Shown one piece after another: positions 9,191 through 17,771 of a stretch of DNA of 64,000 bases. This DNA is from Streptomyces sp. 549 (lineage in GTDB: Bacteria > Actinomycetota > Actinomycetes > Streptomycetales > Streptomycetaceae). The notes beneath the pieces are model-generated. The model was not told the DNA's origin, searched no databases, and saw only the letters and a list, made by a program, of their open reading frames with translations. Location: assembly GCF_030124175.1 (NCBI RefSeq), contig NZ_JASKMT010000002.1:372001-436000 (forward strand), read 5' to 3'. The translations under genes were made by a program, and so were the position numbers. Within the stretch, counting starts at the first letter, position 1; the number at the start of each line of letters is the position of its first letter.

Positions 9191-10567
9191 TCAGTTGCCG
9201 GCGATGGCGCGTTCCAGGGTGGGCCCGATGTCCACCGGGTCGCGGCGCGTGGTGATCAACTCGCCCTGCTCGACCCGCTGGAAGCTGACCATGGAGTTGA
9301 CCAGCCGCGGGTAGGACCGGGCGGCGAGCAGGTCCTCGTAGCGCCAGCCGAGGTCCGGGGTGAGCCCGCCGGTGGTGAGCGGCGGGCTGGTGTCCAGGGC
9401 GCGCTGCAGCGTGCGGGGCGTGACCGGGCGGCCTTCCAGCGACTCCAGCGTGGCCCGCAGCACCGTGTACGCGACCCAGGTGGTCTGCACGCCGGGATCG
9501 GCCGCGTCGATGCGGTTGTCGCCGAACGCGTGCTCCTGGATGACCTGCTTCATCTCGTCCCAGACCGGTTCCCGGGAGGGCGGGTACCAGGCCGTGACGA
9601 AGCTGCCCTCCAGGATGCCCTTGCCGCCGCCGGTGCGGTCCACCAGCGACTGCTGCACGCTGCCCAGCACCGATGCGAAGCCCACCTCGGGGCCGCCGGC
9701 GCCGGCACGGGCGAAGGAGTCGAGGAACGCACCGGTGCGTCCGCCGAGGGCGGCGCTCACGCAGGCGGCCCGCGTCTCGTCGCGACCCGCGCCGCCACCC
9801 GTCCCACCGCCCGTGCCGCTGCCGTCGCCCGTGCCGTCACCGCCCGTCCCGCTGCCGGGTGCGAGGGGCGTTCCGGGGGTGTCGCCGCGGGCGCCGCGGA
9901 TCGCCTGCTCGGCTTCCTCGCCGTAGTTCGCGGCGTCCTCGGGCACGCGCACGTCGGCGGCGGGGCTGCGGCGGCCGGTCGCAAGCCCGGCGTTGAAGAG
10001 TTCGGGCAGCTCGTCACCGGCGAGCGTGTCGGGCCGTACCAGCGCGACCCGCTCGCACACCTCCGACAACTGCTGCCCGCTGCCGGCCAGCAGCGCCGGC
10101 TGGCCCCCGTTGACCGGATACGACAGCGGGCTGGTGAACTCCTCCTCGGTGACGCCGTAGCCGCCCAGGTAGGGGATGCCGTCCGCCTCCAGCGACGCCA
10201 TGAAGACCTGGCTGTGCTGGCTGTAGGAGCCGACGACGGCGACGGCGCCCTCCTCGCGGGCCCGCCGCGCGCAGCGGGCGGCGAGCACGCTCTCGTTGCC
10301 CTCGTTGCAGGTGACGACGCGCAGCTCGCGGCCGTTGACGCCGCCCTCGGCGTTGACCCAGCGGGCGAAGGCCTTGGCCACGGCGGTCACGCCCGGCATG
10401 TTGGTCGCCCGGGTCTTCACCGGCGCCCAGGTCATGACGGTGATCGGCCCGGAGTCGGTGGAGCCGCCGGTCAGCGTGCCGCAGCCGGACAGCAGCCCGG
10501 CACCGAGGGCGGCGGCGGTCAGCGCGGCGGCGAGCGGGCGGAGGCGGGTACGGCGCCATACGGTCAT
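9191..10567 (-). CDS. Substrate-binding lipoprotein (branched-chain amino-acid type, periplasmic-binding fold)
   Basis: 458 residues. The signal peptide has an arginine-rich start, a hydrophobic core and a lipobox L-L-S-G-C near residue 30, so it is lipid-anchored outside the membrane. The body has type-1 periplasmic-binding features (TWAPVKTR, AFARWVNAEGGVNGREL, AVVGSYSQHS). No permease or ATPase gene is adjacent, so it is an orphan binding protein or sensor. An unusual Gly/Thr/Asp-rich insertion of about 30 residues (GTGGDGTGDGSG type) separates the two lobes and looks like a flexible, slippage-generated linker. ATG 10567 gives the best signal peptide; GTG 10573 lies two codons earlier. Confidence 0.8.
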   Translation of the reverse strand: MTVWRRTRLRPLAAALTAAALGAGLLSGCGTLTGGSTDSGPITVMTWAPVKTRATNMPGVTAVAKAFARWVNAEGGVNGRELRVVTCNEGNESVLAARCARRAREEGAVAVVGSYSQHSQVFMASLEADGIPYLGGYGVTEEEFTSPLSYPVNGGQPALLAGSGQQLSEVCERVALVRPDTLAGDELPELFNAGLATGRRSPAADVRVPEDAANYGEEAEQAIRGARGDTPGTPLAPGSGTGGDGTGDGSGTGGGTGGGAGRDETRAACVSAALGGRTGAFLDSFARAGAGGPEVGFASVLGSVQQSLVDRTGGGKGILEGSFVTAWYPPSREPVWDEMKQVIQEHAFGDNRIDAADPGVQTTWVAYTVLRATLESLEGRPVTPRTLQRALDTSPPLTTGGLTPDLGWRYEDLLAARSYPRLVNSMVSFQRVEQGELITTRRDPVDIGPTLERAIAGN

Positions 10568-10738
10568 GTCCACACACCCTGCCGCCGCAGCCGCAACGGG
10601 TCAGTGACGAACCCCCAACAGTGGGTGACAGGAGGATGAACAGCGGCCCGGGACGTGCCCGCGCGGCAGGGGAACGTACGATCGACAACCGTGCAAGCTC
10701 AGGAGAGGTCTTCCCGTCGCGGCGGTCGGTCCAGCACC

Positions 10739-11185
10739 ATGGACGGTATGCCGGTCAATGACATGCCCTGGTGGCGCTGGCGCAGCAACGTGCGCTCGGC
10801 GCTGCACATGCTCTCCGACCCCGCCTTCCAGCAGGAGTGCTGGCTCGCGGGGCGTCCAGGCTACGGGGACGTGACGGACGCCGTCTACCGCCTGGTCGAG
10901 GACACGTGGCTGGACAACTGGTCCGCCGAGAAGTACGTCGGGACCGTGTTCCGCGACGCGCAGGAGGCGGCGCTCGTCGACGCCGCCGTGCTGCAGGTGC
11001 TGCGCATCATGCACCAGGTCGGCGCGGACGCTCCCGTCGCGTCCTACCTGGAGCATCCGTCCTGGCCGGAAGCGGTGCGGGCGGCGAGGGAGGCGCACGT
11101 GCTGCTCGCCGCCAACGACGGGCACAACCCGGACGAGCCGCCCACCTCGCTGGACGTGCTGGCCATCATGCTGCGCGCGGTCTGA
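10739..11185 (+). CDS. SCO4402-family protein of unknown function
   Basis: 148 residues, mostly helical, with no membrane segment. It matches the conserved actinobacterial SCO4402 family (start near MPWWRWRSNVRSALHML, then QQECWLAG, YRLVEDTWLDNWSAEKYVG). The function is unknown. The start is uncertain: ATG 10739 and ATG 10748 both fit the family, neither has a good ribosome site, and GTG 10691 would add 16 residues. It lies 31 bases upstream of purU on the same strand, as in other Streptomyces from recall, so the two may be cotranscribed. Confidence 0.8.
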   Translation: MDGMPVNDMPWWRWRSNVRSALHMLSDPAFQQECWLAGRPGYGDVTDAVYRLVEDTWLDNWSAEKYVGTVFRDAQEAALVDAAVLQVLRIMHQVGADAPVASYLEHPSWPEAVRAAREAHVLLAANDGHNPDEPPTSLDVLAIMLRAV

Positions 11186-11216
11186 GCCCGCGTGCCGATG
11201 TGCCACCCTGGTGCGC

Positions 11217-12089
11217 ATGAGTTCGCCGTCGCCCACCGCCGCTGACCAGTACGTACTGACGCTGTCCTGCCCGGACAAACAGGGCATCGTGCACGCGGTG
11301 TCCAGCTATCTGTTCATGACCGGCTGCAACATCGAGGACAGCCAGCAGTTCGGCGACCACGACACCGGCCTGTTCTTCATGCGCGTCCACTTCAGCGCCG
11401 AGTCCCCGGTGACGCTGGAGAAGCTGCGGGCCAGCTTCGCCGCCATCGGCGACTCCTTCCACATGAGCTGGCAGCTGCACCGGGCCGAGCAGAAGATGCG
11501 CGTGGTGCTCATGGTCAGCAGGTTCGGCCACTGCCTGAACGACCTGCTGTTCCGCGCCAGCATCGGCGCGCTGCCGGTGGAGGTCGCCGCGGTGGTCTCC
11601 AACCACCCCGACTTCGCCGAGCTGGCCGCCTCCTACGACGTGCCGTTCCGCCACATCCCGGTGACCCGGGAGACCAAGGCGCAGGCCGAGGCCGAGCTGC
11701 TGGCGCTGGTCGAGGACGAGGGCGTGGAACTCGTCGTGCTGGCCCGCTACATGCAGGTGCTCTCCGACGACCTGTGCAAGGCGCTGTCGGGCCGCATCAT
11801 CAACATCCACCACTCGTTCCTGCCGAGCTTCAAGGGCGCCAAGCCCTACCACCAGGCGCACGCCCGCGGTGTGAAGCTGATCGGCGCCACCGCGCACTAC
11901 GTGACCGCCGACCTCGACGAGGGCCCGATCATCGAGCAGGAGGTCGAGCGGGTCGGCCACCAGGTGACGCCGGAGCAGCTCGTCGCGATCGGCCGGGACG
12001 TCGAGTGCCAGGCACTGGCCCGCGCGGTGAAGTGGCACAGCGAGCACCGGGTGCTGCTCAACGGCAGCCGCACGGTCGTCTTCGACTGA
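11217..12089 (+). CDS. purU: Formyltetrahydrofolate deformylase
   Basis: 290 residues with the PurU domain order: an N-terminal ACT domain (about 10-90, YVLTLSCPDKQGIVHAVS), then a formyltransferase-like catalytic domain (about 95-285). The motif INIHHSFLPSFKGAKPYHQA holds the Asn/His of the catalytic site, and the Asp lies in VTADLDEGPIIEQ. It hydrolyses 10-formyl-THF to formate and THF, feeding formate to PurT and balancing one-carbon pools. ATG 11217 is preferred over GTG 11211 two codons earlier. It is followed by 14-bp repeats and a convergent anti-sigma gene. Confidence 0.95.
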   Translation: MSSPSPTAADQYVLTLSCPDKQGIVHAVSSYLFMTGCNIEDSQQFGDHDTGLFFMRVHFSAESPVTLEKLRASFAAIGDSFHMSWQLHRAEQKMRVVLMVSRFGHCLNDLLFRASIGALPVEVAAVVSNHPDFAELAASYDVPFRHIPVTRETKAQAEAELLALVEDEGVELVVLARYMQVLSDDLCKALSGRIINIHHSFLPSFKGAKPYHQAHARGVKLIGATAHYVTADLDEGPIIEQEVERVGHQVTPEQLVAIGRDVECQALARAVKWHSEHRVLLNGSRTVVFD

Positions 12090-12131
12090 CCGGTTTCGAC
12101 AGGCCGGTTTCGTCTGGCCGGTTTCGTCTGG
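12090..12131 (+). repeat. Three tandem 14-bp repeats
   Basis: Units CCGGTTTCGACAGG, CCGGTTTCGTCTGG and CCGGTTTCGTCTGG begin right at the purU stop codon, in the 84-base gap between convergent genes. This is probably replication-slippage repeat DNA; no hairpin role is evident. Confidence 0.75.
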
Positions 12132-12173
12132 CCGTCGACGACTGACCGTCTTCGACGGGCAACCGCCGCCCGG

Positions 12174-13802
12174 TCAGAGCCGGGAGAGTGAGGCGGTGGC
12201 GAGCAGCACGTCGCGGATGGCCTCCGGATCGCCCTCGGCACCGGCCGCGGCGTCCAGCGGCGGCACATGACCGGCCACGAGCTGGCAGAACTCCATGCCG
12301 TCGAGCGCGACATGGGCCACCGTGTGCTGCGGTGACGCGACCGTGCCCGGCGAGTCGAGCGGGATGTACCAGTGCCCGCCGCCGCTGCCCTCCACCTCCA
12401 GGTGCAGCGTCCGGGCGGGCGAGCCGGCCGCGGCCAGTCGTCGCGGCGGCGCCGCCAGTCCGGCCCGGCGGCGCCCGGCGAGGACCAGCGGCAGCATGCG
12501 GGCGGCCAGGTCGATGAGCTGCCGCAGGTGGTTGCCGCTGGGCAGCGCGTGCGGGTAGTCCACCGCGTCGGCGATGTCGCCGGCGTGCACCCAGCACTCG
12601 AAGGCCCGGTCCAGGAAGACGTCCCGCATCGGCAGCCCCAAGCCGGGGACCTCCCGGTCGGCGGCGCGGTCGCCGCCGAAGGACACCGTGCGGACCAGGG
12701 CGTGCGTCTGCTGCCGCCAGGGCGCCAGCAGCGTCCGGCCGTCGGGCACACCGGCCTGCCAGAAGGCCTCCGTCCTGGTCAGCGGGTCGAGCGCGGCGGC
12801 GGACGTGCCGAGCGGGTCGGGCAGCCCCAGGGCCGTGGCGACCATGCCGTCGACCGCCATGAGGTGCCCGATGACGCCGCCGACGCTGGTCGTGTGCTCC
12901 TGCTGCTGCCGGCCGTCGAACCAGCGCAGGCGCACCGGGGCCCGCCACTCCGCCTCCGCCATGTCGTGCAGCAGCGCGTCGAGACGGGCGGTCTCCGCGT
13001 CGTACGGCGCCGCCCACTCCGGTACCGGGATGCGGGCGGGGCGCCGGTCGAGGCAGCCGGCCAGCACCCGGGAGCGCAGCATCGGGTCCAGGTCGAGGCT
13101 GTCGCCGGTGTGGAGCAGCCCGACGGCGTCCCGCAGCCGCAGCGCCTCCTCCGCGCAGCTGGCGCAGTCGGTCAGGTGCGCCTCCAGCACCACCGCCTCC
13201 GCGGGCGAGCACGCCGACAGGGCCCAGGCGCCCAGCAGCGACTTCAGCAGCGAGTGGTCGTACCCGTCGGGACCGCCGGGACCGCCGGGTCCGCCCGGCC
13301 CGTCCGGGTCCTCGTACGAGAGCGGGTCACCTGGCGTGCGGCCACCATCCGGGCCGGGGCCGTCTTGCGGGGTGCTGCCGTCTCCCGGGGCATGCGGGTC
13401 CGGGTCGCGGTGGTGTGGGCCGGACGCGTTCTCGCCGTCCCGGCCGTCGGCCGGTCGCCCGTCATCCACCGCCTCCGCCCTGTCAGCCTCCGCCCTGTCC
13501 TCCTCCGCGCTGCCACTGCCCGCGGTGCGGGCCGACGTCTCCAGCGTCGCCTCGCGGGACTGCCGCTGCGTCCGCCCGGCGTCCGGTGTGCCGGGTTCCG
13601 GCGCGGGCCGCAGCGGCGCCCGGCCGGGTCCGGCGGGCGCCCGGTACGGGCCGGAACCGCGCGGTCCCTGACGCGGCAACGGGACCTGCGGGCGGCGGGC
13701 CGCCGGCGGGTTGTCGTCGCCCGCGGCGCGCGGCGGCGGTATGCGCGGCGGTCCCGCGGGCCCGTCCTCCGGGGAACGGCCGGGAAGGTGCGGGTCGTTC
13801 AC
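12174..13802 (-). CDS. Zinc-finger anti-sigma factor fused to a mycothiol-dependent isomerase-type (MDMPI) domain
   Basis: 542 residues. Residues 1-180 are disordered, acidic and Pro/Gly rich. A zinc-binding anti-sigma motif H-x3-C-x2-C follows (AHLTDCASCAEE, about 205-220), then a mycothiol maleylpyruvate isomerase-like domain (about 265-540; GVIGHLMAVDGMV and FECWVHAGDIADAV are typical). The GTG start overlaps the sigma gene stop by 4 bases (GTGA), so the two are translationally coupled; this organisation is that of ECF39-type sigma/anti-sigma pairs. The zinc finger probably sequesters the sigma factor; the MDMPI domain might sense a thiol or small molecule, which is inference. No membrane segment is seen, so it is cytoplasmic. 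Confidence 0.85.
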   Translation of the reverse strand: MNDPHLPGRSPEDGPAGPPRIPPPRAAGDDNPPAARRPQVPLPRQGPRGSGPYRAPAGPGRAPLRPAPEPGTPDAGRTQRQSREATLETSARTAGSGSAEEDRAEADRAEAVDDGRPADGRDGENASGPHHRDPDPHAPGDGSTPQDGPGPDGGRTPGDPLSYEDPDGPGGPGGPGGPDGYDHSLLKSLLGAWALSACSPAEAVVLEAHLTDCASCAEEALRLRDAVGLLHTGDSLDLDPMLRSRVLAGCLDRRPARIPVPEWAAPYDAETARLDALLHDMAEAEWRAPVRLRWFDGRQQQEHTTSVGGVIGHLMAVDGMVATALGLPDPLGTSAAALDPLTRTEAFWQAGVPDGRTLLAPWRQQTHALVRTVSFGGDRAADREVPGLGLPMRDVFLDRAFECWVHAGDIADAVDYPHALPSGNHLRQLIDLAARMLPLVLAGRRRAGLAAPPRRLAAAGSPARTLHLEVEGSGGGHWYIPLDSPGTVASPQHTVAHVALDGMEFCQLVAGHVPPLDAAAGAEGDPEAIRDVLLATASLSRL

Positions 13803-14365
13803 TGCTGACCTCCGAGCCCTGCCGGTCCCAGTGGCGGCGGGGTGCCCTTTGTCGCGGTGGACAGCATCTGAAGCCCCAGCCGGAGCCGACGCCTCGCCTC
13901 GTCCTCGGTGACGCCCAGATGCTCGGCGGTCTGACGGTAGTCCCGCCGCTGTATGTACGCCAGTTCAAGGGCGGCGCGCAGCGGGGCGGGCATGGACGTC
14001 CTGATGTAGTCGGCGCGGGCCGCGACCGAGGCGGCGCGCACCTGCTCCTCCAGGTGCTCGGACGGGCCGTCCCCGGACTCCTGGCGGCGCCGCAGGGACT
14101 GCACCGCCAGCCGCTGCGCGACCGCGGCGATCCAGGACCGCATCGAACCCTCCTTGGGCTCGTAGGCTTCCGGGTTCTCCCAGACGTACCCGAAGACCTC
14201 CCGGGTGACGCGGTCCGCGGCGTGTTCGTCGTCGAGCACGCGGTGGGCCAGCCCGTGCACCAGCGAGGCGAACCGGTCGTACAGCTCGCCCAGCGCCGCT
14301 GCCTCGCCACGGGTCAGCCGCTGCTGCATCTTGCGGTCCCAGCGAGGTGGTGTGTCATGCCCCAT
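13799..14365 (-). CDS. ECF RNA polymerase sigma factor (ECF39-like)
   Basis: 188 residues with sigma region 2 (about 15-85, GELYDRFASLVHGLAHRVL and VFGYVWENPEAYEP) and region 4 (about 125-175, AYIQRRDYRQTAEHLGVTEDEARRRLRLGLQ). It belongs with the ECF39 pattern because its neighbour is a zinc-finger/MDMPI anti-sigma factor overlapping it by 4 bases. ATG 14365 is chosen because it starts directly before region 2; the frame stays open to 14482 but upstream codons do not look coding. A STAS antagonist starts divergently 322 bases away. Target promoters are unknown. Confidence 0.88.
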   Translation of the reverse strand: MGHDTPPRWDRKMQQRLTRGEAAALGELYDRFASLVHGLAHRVLDDEHAADRVTREVFGYVWENPEAYEPKEGSMRSWIAAVAQRLAVQSLRRRQESGDGPSEHLEEQVRAASVAARADYIRTSMPAPLRAALELAYIQRRDYRQTAEHLGVTEDEARRRLRLGLQMLSTATKGTPPPLGPAGLGGQQ

Positions 14366-14686
14366 CGTCCCGGCCCCCAGCCCTCTTCCTTCCTCGAATG
14401 TAGTGCGAAGAGCTGACAAGGTGCGCCCCTTTACGGCAATGTGCGCCCCCTGGACGACAGCACATCGTGGTGGATCGGTCACGGTGTGCGGACCGCACCT
14501 GCGGTAAATGAATCATTCGTGACGGATTCTGTCGATGCGTTACGCGGGTGTGACCGGATCTGTGGGGAGTTTGCACCTCACTTCGGCATAGGGTCGAGAC
14601 AGAGGGGGGCCGTTTTGACCGTGGTCGGCGGGGCAGTCGAGACGGGAAGCAATAGTTCCGGTAGACCGAGCGAAGGGCTTCGACGC

Positions 14687-15061
14687 GTGTCATTGAGGGT
14701 GATGGAGGAGACACGGGGGGAGTGGTCCGTGCTGCGGGTCTCCGGCGAGATGGACCTCGTCACCTCCCCGGCGGTCCGGCAGCACATGCACGCGGCGGTG
14801 GCCGAGGGCCGGCACAGTGTGGTGCTCGACCTGTCGGAGGTCCTGTTCTGCGACTCCAGCGGAGTCGGCGTGCTCATCGCCTCCCGGCGCCTGATGCACT
14901 CCTGTGCCGGGCAACTGCGGCTGATCCTGCCCGCCAAGGGCGCCGTTGACGGCTCCCACGTCAACCGGGTGCTCGCCGCTCTCGGCGTGCGACGCCTCTT
15001 CGACTGCTACCCCGACCTCACCGCGGCCACCGACTGCGCCGCCCGCCCCCTCTCCGCCTGA
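14687..15061 (+). CDS. STAS-domain anti-sigma factor antagonist
   Basis: 124 residues forming one SpoIIAA/RsbV-like STAS domain. The phosphorylatable Ser is in LFCDSSGVGVLI, after the V-V-L-D-L-S strand. Dephosphorylated proteins of this family bind anti-sigma kinases and release sigma factors; the partner is unknown, and two HATPase proteins (17771-18220, 19778-20248) are nearby candidates. GTG 14687 has AAGGG 9 bases upstream; GTG 14621 would extend it by 22 residues and also follows a purine-rich run, so the start is not settled. Confidence 0.85.
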   Translation: MSLRVMEETRGEWSVLRVSGEMDLVTSPAVRQHMHAAVAEGRHSVVLDLSEVLFCDSSGVGVLIASRRLMHSCAGQLRLILPAKGAVDGSHVNRVLAALGVRRLFDCYPDLTAATDCAARPLSA

Positions 15062-15068
15062 GCGGCCG

Positions 15069-16220
15069 TCAGCGCGGCTCGGGCACGGGCAGTAGCCGCA
15101 CCTCGGACGCCGGGAGCTTCGCCCACCAGTGGCCGTACCGGCTGTACACGGACGCCTCACGGCCGGCGAGCAGCGCCGTCAGCGACCGGGCCTCCGCCGC
15201 CAGCCCTGCCCAGTCGGCGGGCGTGAGGGCGTGGAAGGCGGACGCCTCGACGCCGCCGTCCACCGGCCGCCACACACCGGCGACCCGGCCGTCCACCAGC
15301 AGGGTCGGCAGCACGTCGCCGTTGTTGCGGATCACCATCGTCCGGTAGGCCGGGGGAATCACCCGGCTGCGGTCGGCGTGGGCCAGCAGCACGCTGTCCC
15401 ACATGCCCAGCAGCCGCGGCGGCGCAGGGGTGTCCTCCGGCGGCCGGGCGGCACCGGGCAGGTCGAACAGCGTCACTCCGTCCGGTCCGGAAAGCTGCTC
15501 GACGGCGTCCCCCAGGGAACCCAGGGCCGCCCGCACCGGCGCCCGCCGCACCATGGCGAACTGCGCCACGTCCGCCACCGACGCGGGCCCGAACCCGGCC
15601 AGGTAGCGCACCACCAGGCTGCGCAGCGCCTCGGGATCACCCTCCCGGCCCGCCGGCACCGGACCGGACCCGGACGCGACGAACGAGGGCCGCACACCGA
15701 ACGACCACGGCGCGTCCCCCGGGGCGTGATGCAGCGGCGCGTACGCCCGCAGTCCCCACCACGCGCCGTCGCGCCGCTCGGCGTCGAGCCGCTGCTCGAC
15801 CCAGGCCCGCATCTCGGCCGCGGTGCGCGGCCGGTCGGCGAAGGCCAGCACCTCCGGCACGAGTTCCGCCGCGTCCGCCGGGGTCAGGCCCGCGGCGGCG
15901 AAGCGCTGACCGAGCCGTGAGGCGTACAGCGTCGGCTGCATCGCCGCGCGGAACACGTCGTAGTCCTCCGCGTGCACGGCGTGCAGCGTGATGCGCATCA
16001 GCGTCGCCTTGACGACGGACCGCCGGGCGAAGGCGTCGTCCAACTCCTTCGGAGTGAAGCCCGCAAGCCGGTTCCACAGGGCGAGATACGGTGACGCCGG
16101 ATGCTGCGCCTGGAGCGCGACCACCTGCCGCACGCCGTCCAGGACACTCAACGATTGGCGTCGCAGTAGCAGTTGACGACTGAGAGTCGCCCGGTTGAGC
16201 CCCTGCACGGTGATGTCCAT
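15069..16220 (-). CDS. Winged-helix DNA-binding protein, AlkZ-like (HTH_42) family
   Basis: 383 residues. The protein resembles the actinobacterial winged-helix family that includes the DNA glycosylases AlkZ and AlkX. A Q-x-Q motif, the catalytic hallmark of AlkZ, is visible in V-A-L-Q-A-Q-H-P. The C-terminal half has the family's PPAYRTMVIRNNGDVLPTLLVDGRV block. AlkZ unhooks interstrand crosslinks such as those of azinomycin; HTH_42 proteins occur widely, and the substrate here is unknown. ATG 16220 has no strong ribosome site. Its stop lies 8 bases from that of the STAS gene, the two being convergent. Confidence 0.75.
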   Translation of the reverse strand: MDITVQGLNRATLSRQLLLRRQSLSVLDGVRQVVALQAQHPASPYLALWNRLAGFTPKELDDAFARRSVVKATLMRITLHAVHAEDYDVFRAAMQPTLYASRLGQRFAAAGLTPADAAELVPEVLAFADRPRTAAEMRAWVEQRLDAERRDGAWWGLRAYAPLHHAPGDAPWSFGVRPSFVASGSGPVPAGREGDPEALRSLVVRYLAGFGPASVADVAQFAMVRRAPVRAALGSLGDAVEQLSGPDGVTLFDLPGAARPPEDTPAPPRLLGMWDSVLLAHADRSRVIPPAYRTMVIRNNGDVLPTLLVDGRVAGVWRPVDGGVEASAFHALTPADWAGLAAEARSLTALLAGREASVYSRYGHWWAKLPASEVRLLPVPEPR

Positions 16221-16441
16221 GACGCAGCATTCTGCCGTTCCGGCTTCCGCGCGGCGGTGCCCGCACCCGGTGGGAGCCGCCGGCCACGCCCGCGCCGCCC
16301 TTTTGCACCCTGTGTTCGGAGTGTGAATCAGTGCGGGTTTCGGCAGGCCCGGACCGTTAGCAGGGCGTACGCACAAGCTCCGGGCCGCTGCCGCACACGG
16401 CAGGTCGTGCCGCGGCCCCGCCACGCACCCGAGGGACATCC

Positions 16442-16789
16442 ATGCCCATGTCCACGCCCGTCACTCCCCACGACCGCGACCTCGTCTCCGGATGGTCGCG
16501 GTCGGCCGACGCCGTCGGCACCGCCCTGTGCGGCACGTTCGCCGTCGCCATGGCGGCCAGCGCGGTCGAAGCCGCTCTGGCCCCCGCCTGGACCGCGCAC
16601 ACCTGGCCCGTGCCGTGGCTCGTCACCGCCGCCCTGGTGCTCCTGTGGGTGCCGCTGCGCTACCTCGACAAGCTGGCGGCAGGCACCGAGCCCTACCTGC
16701 CGGCCGCCCGCTGCGTACCGCTCCCCGTGCCCCAGCCAGGCCCCGGCCCCGACGCGGACCCCGGGCCCCTGTGGCACGCAGCCCGCTGA
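16442..16789 (+). CDS. Small membrane protein of unknown function
   Basis: 115 residues. Two hydrophobic segments (about residues 25-47 and 55-72) are joined by a short TWPVPW turn and followed by a Pro-rich cytoplasmic or extracytoplasmic tail. GAGGG lies 6 bases before ATG 16442; ATG 16448 is a second option. No family recognised. It stands alone, convergent with the reductase-fold gene 65 bases downstream. Confidence 0.6.
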   Translation: MPMSTPVTPHDRDLVSGWSRSADAVGTALCGTFAVAMAASAVEAALAPAWTAHTWPVPWLVTAALVLLWVPLRYLDKLAAGTEPYLPAARCVPLPVPQPGPGPDADPGPLWHAAR

Positions 16790-16854
16790 CGTCGGGCGCC
16801 TGAGGTCGGGCGTCTGACGTCGGGGCCGATGCCGGGGCCGATGCCGGGGCAGCG

Positions 16855-17427
16855 TCAGCGGACGACGTCGAACACGTTCTTCTGGATGCCGTTGCCGTAG
16901 ACCTCGTGCTCGACCAGCTCCAGCTTGCGGGTGTCCACGTCCGACTCGCTGAACAGGCGCTTGCCGGCGCCGAGTAGCAGCGGGAAGACGAGCAGGTGGT
17001 AGCGATCGATCAGGCCGGCGTCGGAGAGACCCCGGTTGAGGGCGGCGCTGCCGTGCACGATGACCGGGCCGCCCTCGGTCTGCTTCAGCGCGGCGACCTC
17101 GTCCAGTGAGCGCAGGATCGTCGTGTCGCCCCAGTCCGTCACCAGGGCGTCCTCGGTGAGGGTGGAGGAGACGACGTACTTCGGCATGGCCTTGTAGCCG
17201 GTGAACTCCTCCATGCCCGGCCACACCGGGCTGAACGCCTCGTAACTGACCCGGCCCAGCAGCAGCGCGGCGGACTCGCGCTGCTCCCGGTCCTTGATCT
17301 CGTACGCCTCGGGCAGGAACTCCACGTCCTTGAAGGTCCAGCCCGAGTTCCGGTATCCGGGCTCGCCGCCCGGGGCCTCCACGACGCCGTCGAGCGAGAC
17401 GAAGGCGGTGCTGATCAGAGTGCGCAT
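16855..17427 (-). CDS. Dihydrofolate reductase-fold (RibD C-terminal domain) protein
   Basis: 190 residues of one RibD_C/DHFR-like domain. The start F-V-S-L-D-G-V-V-E-A-P, LLLGRVSYEAF, PKYVVSSTL and PVIVHGSAAL are typical, and the C-terminal half has the HLLVFPLLLGAGKRLF motif. These stand-alone actinobacterial proteins are probably NAD(P)H-dependent reductases of unknown substrate; they are not shown to reduce dihydrofolate. ATG 17427 has GGGAGACACCAG upstream in the right range. Confidence 0.9.
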   Translation of the reverse strand: MRTLISTAFVSLDGVVEAPGGEPGYRNSGWTFKDVEFLPEAYEIKDREQRESAALLLGRVSYEAFSPVWPGMEEFTGYKAMPKYVVSSTLTEDALVTDWGDTTILRSLDEVAALKQTEGGPVIVHGSAALNRGLSDAGLIDRYHLLVFPLLLGAGKRLFSESDVDTRKLELVEHEVYGNGIQKNVFDVVR

Positions 17428-17630
17428 CTGGTGTCTCCCGGGGGTGTGTCTGGTGGTGGGACGGGGTGTCGGTACGTCGATGGGCGGCCGGTGTACCTGC
17501 TGCTGTCGCGGCTTCGGCTTTGCGGCAGCAGTAGTACACCTGCCACCACTGACAGACCGGACGACGCGGCGGAACTCATCGTTTCGGGCGAAGAGGCCTG
17601 CATCGCGTCGGCCGTCACGGCTCACCGGTG

Positions 17631-17771
17631 TCACGGCTCACCGTCGTCACGGCCGCCGGTGTCACGGCCTCCGGTCTCACGGCCTCCGGTCGCGGCGCGG
17701 CCGAGCAGGTGGCAGGCGAACGCGACACCTCCGGCGAAGGACGCCCCGGCCGCCAGCAGCGTCCAGAACAT
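17631..17771 (-). CDS. Small 46-residue membrane protein coupled to the ATP-binding protein
   Basis: ATG 17771 overlaps the stop of the upstream ATP-binding protein gene by one base (TGATG). The protein has one hydrophobic helix near the N-terminus (FWTLLAAGASFAGGVAFAC), then a charged Gly/Arg/Asp tail of short repeats (GGRETGGRDTGGRDDG). Function unknown. The tight coupling suggests it could anchor or modulate the neighbouring regulator. It is short and partly repetitive, so a spurious frame remains possible. Confidence 0.5.
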   Translation of the reverse strand: MFWTLLAAGASFAGGVAFACHLLGRAATGGRETGGRDTGGRDDGEP

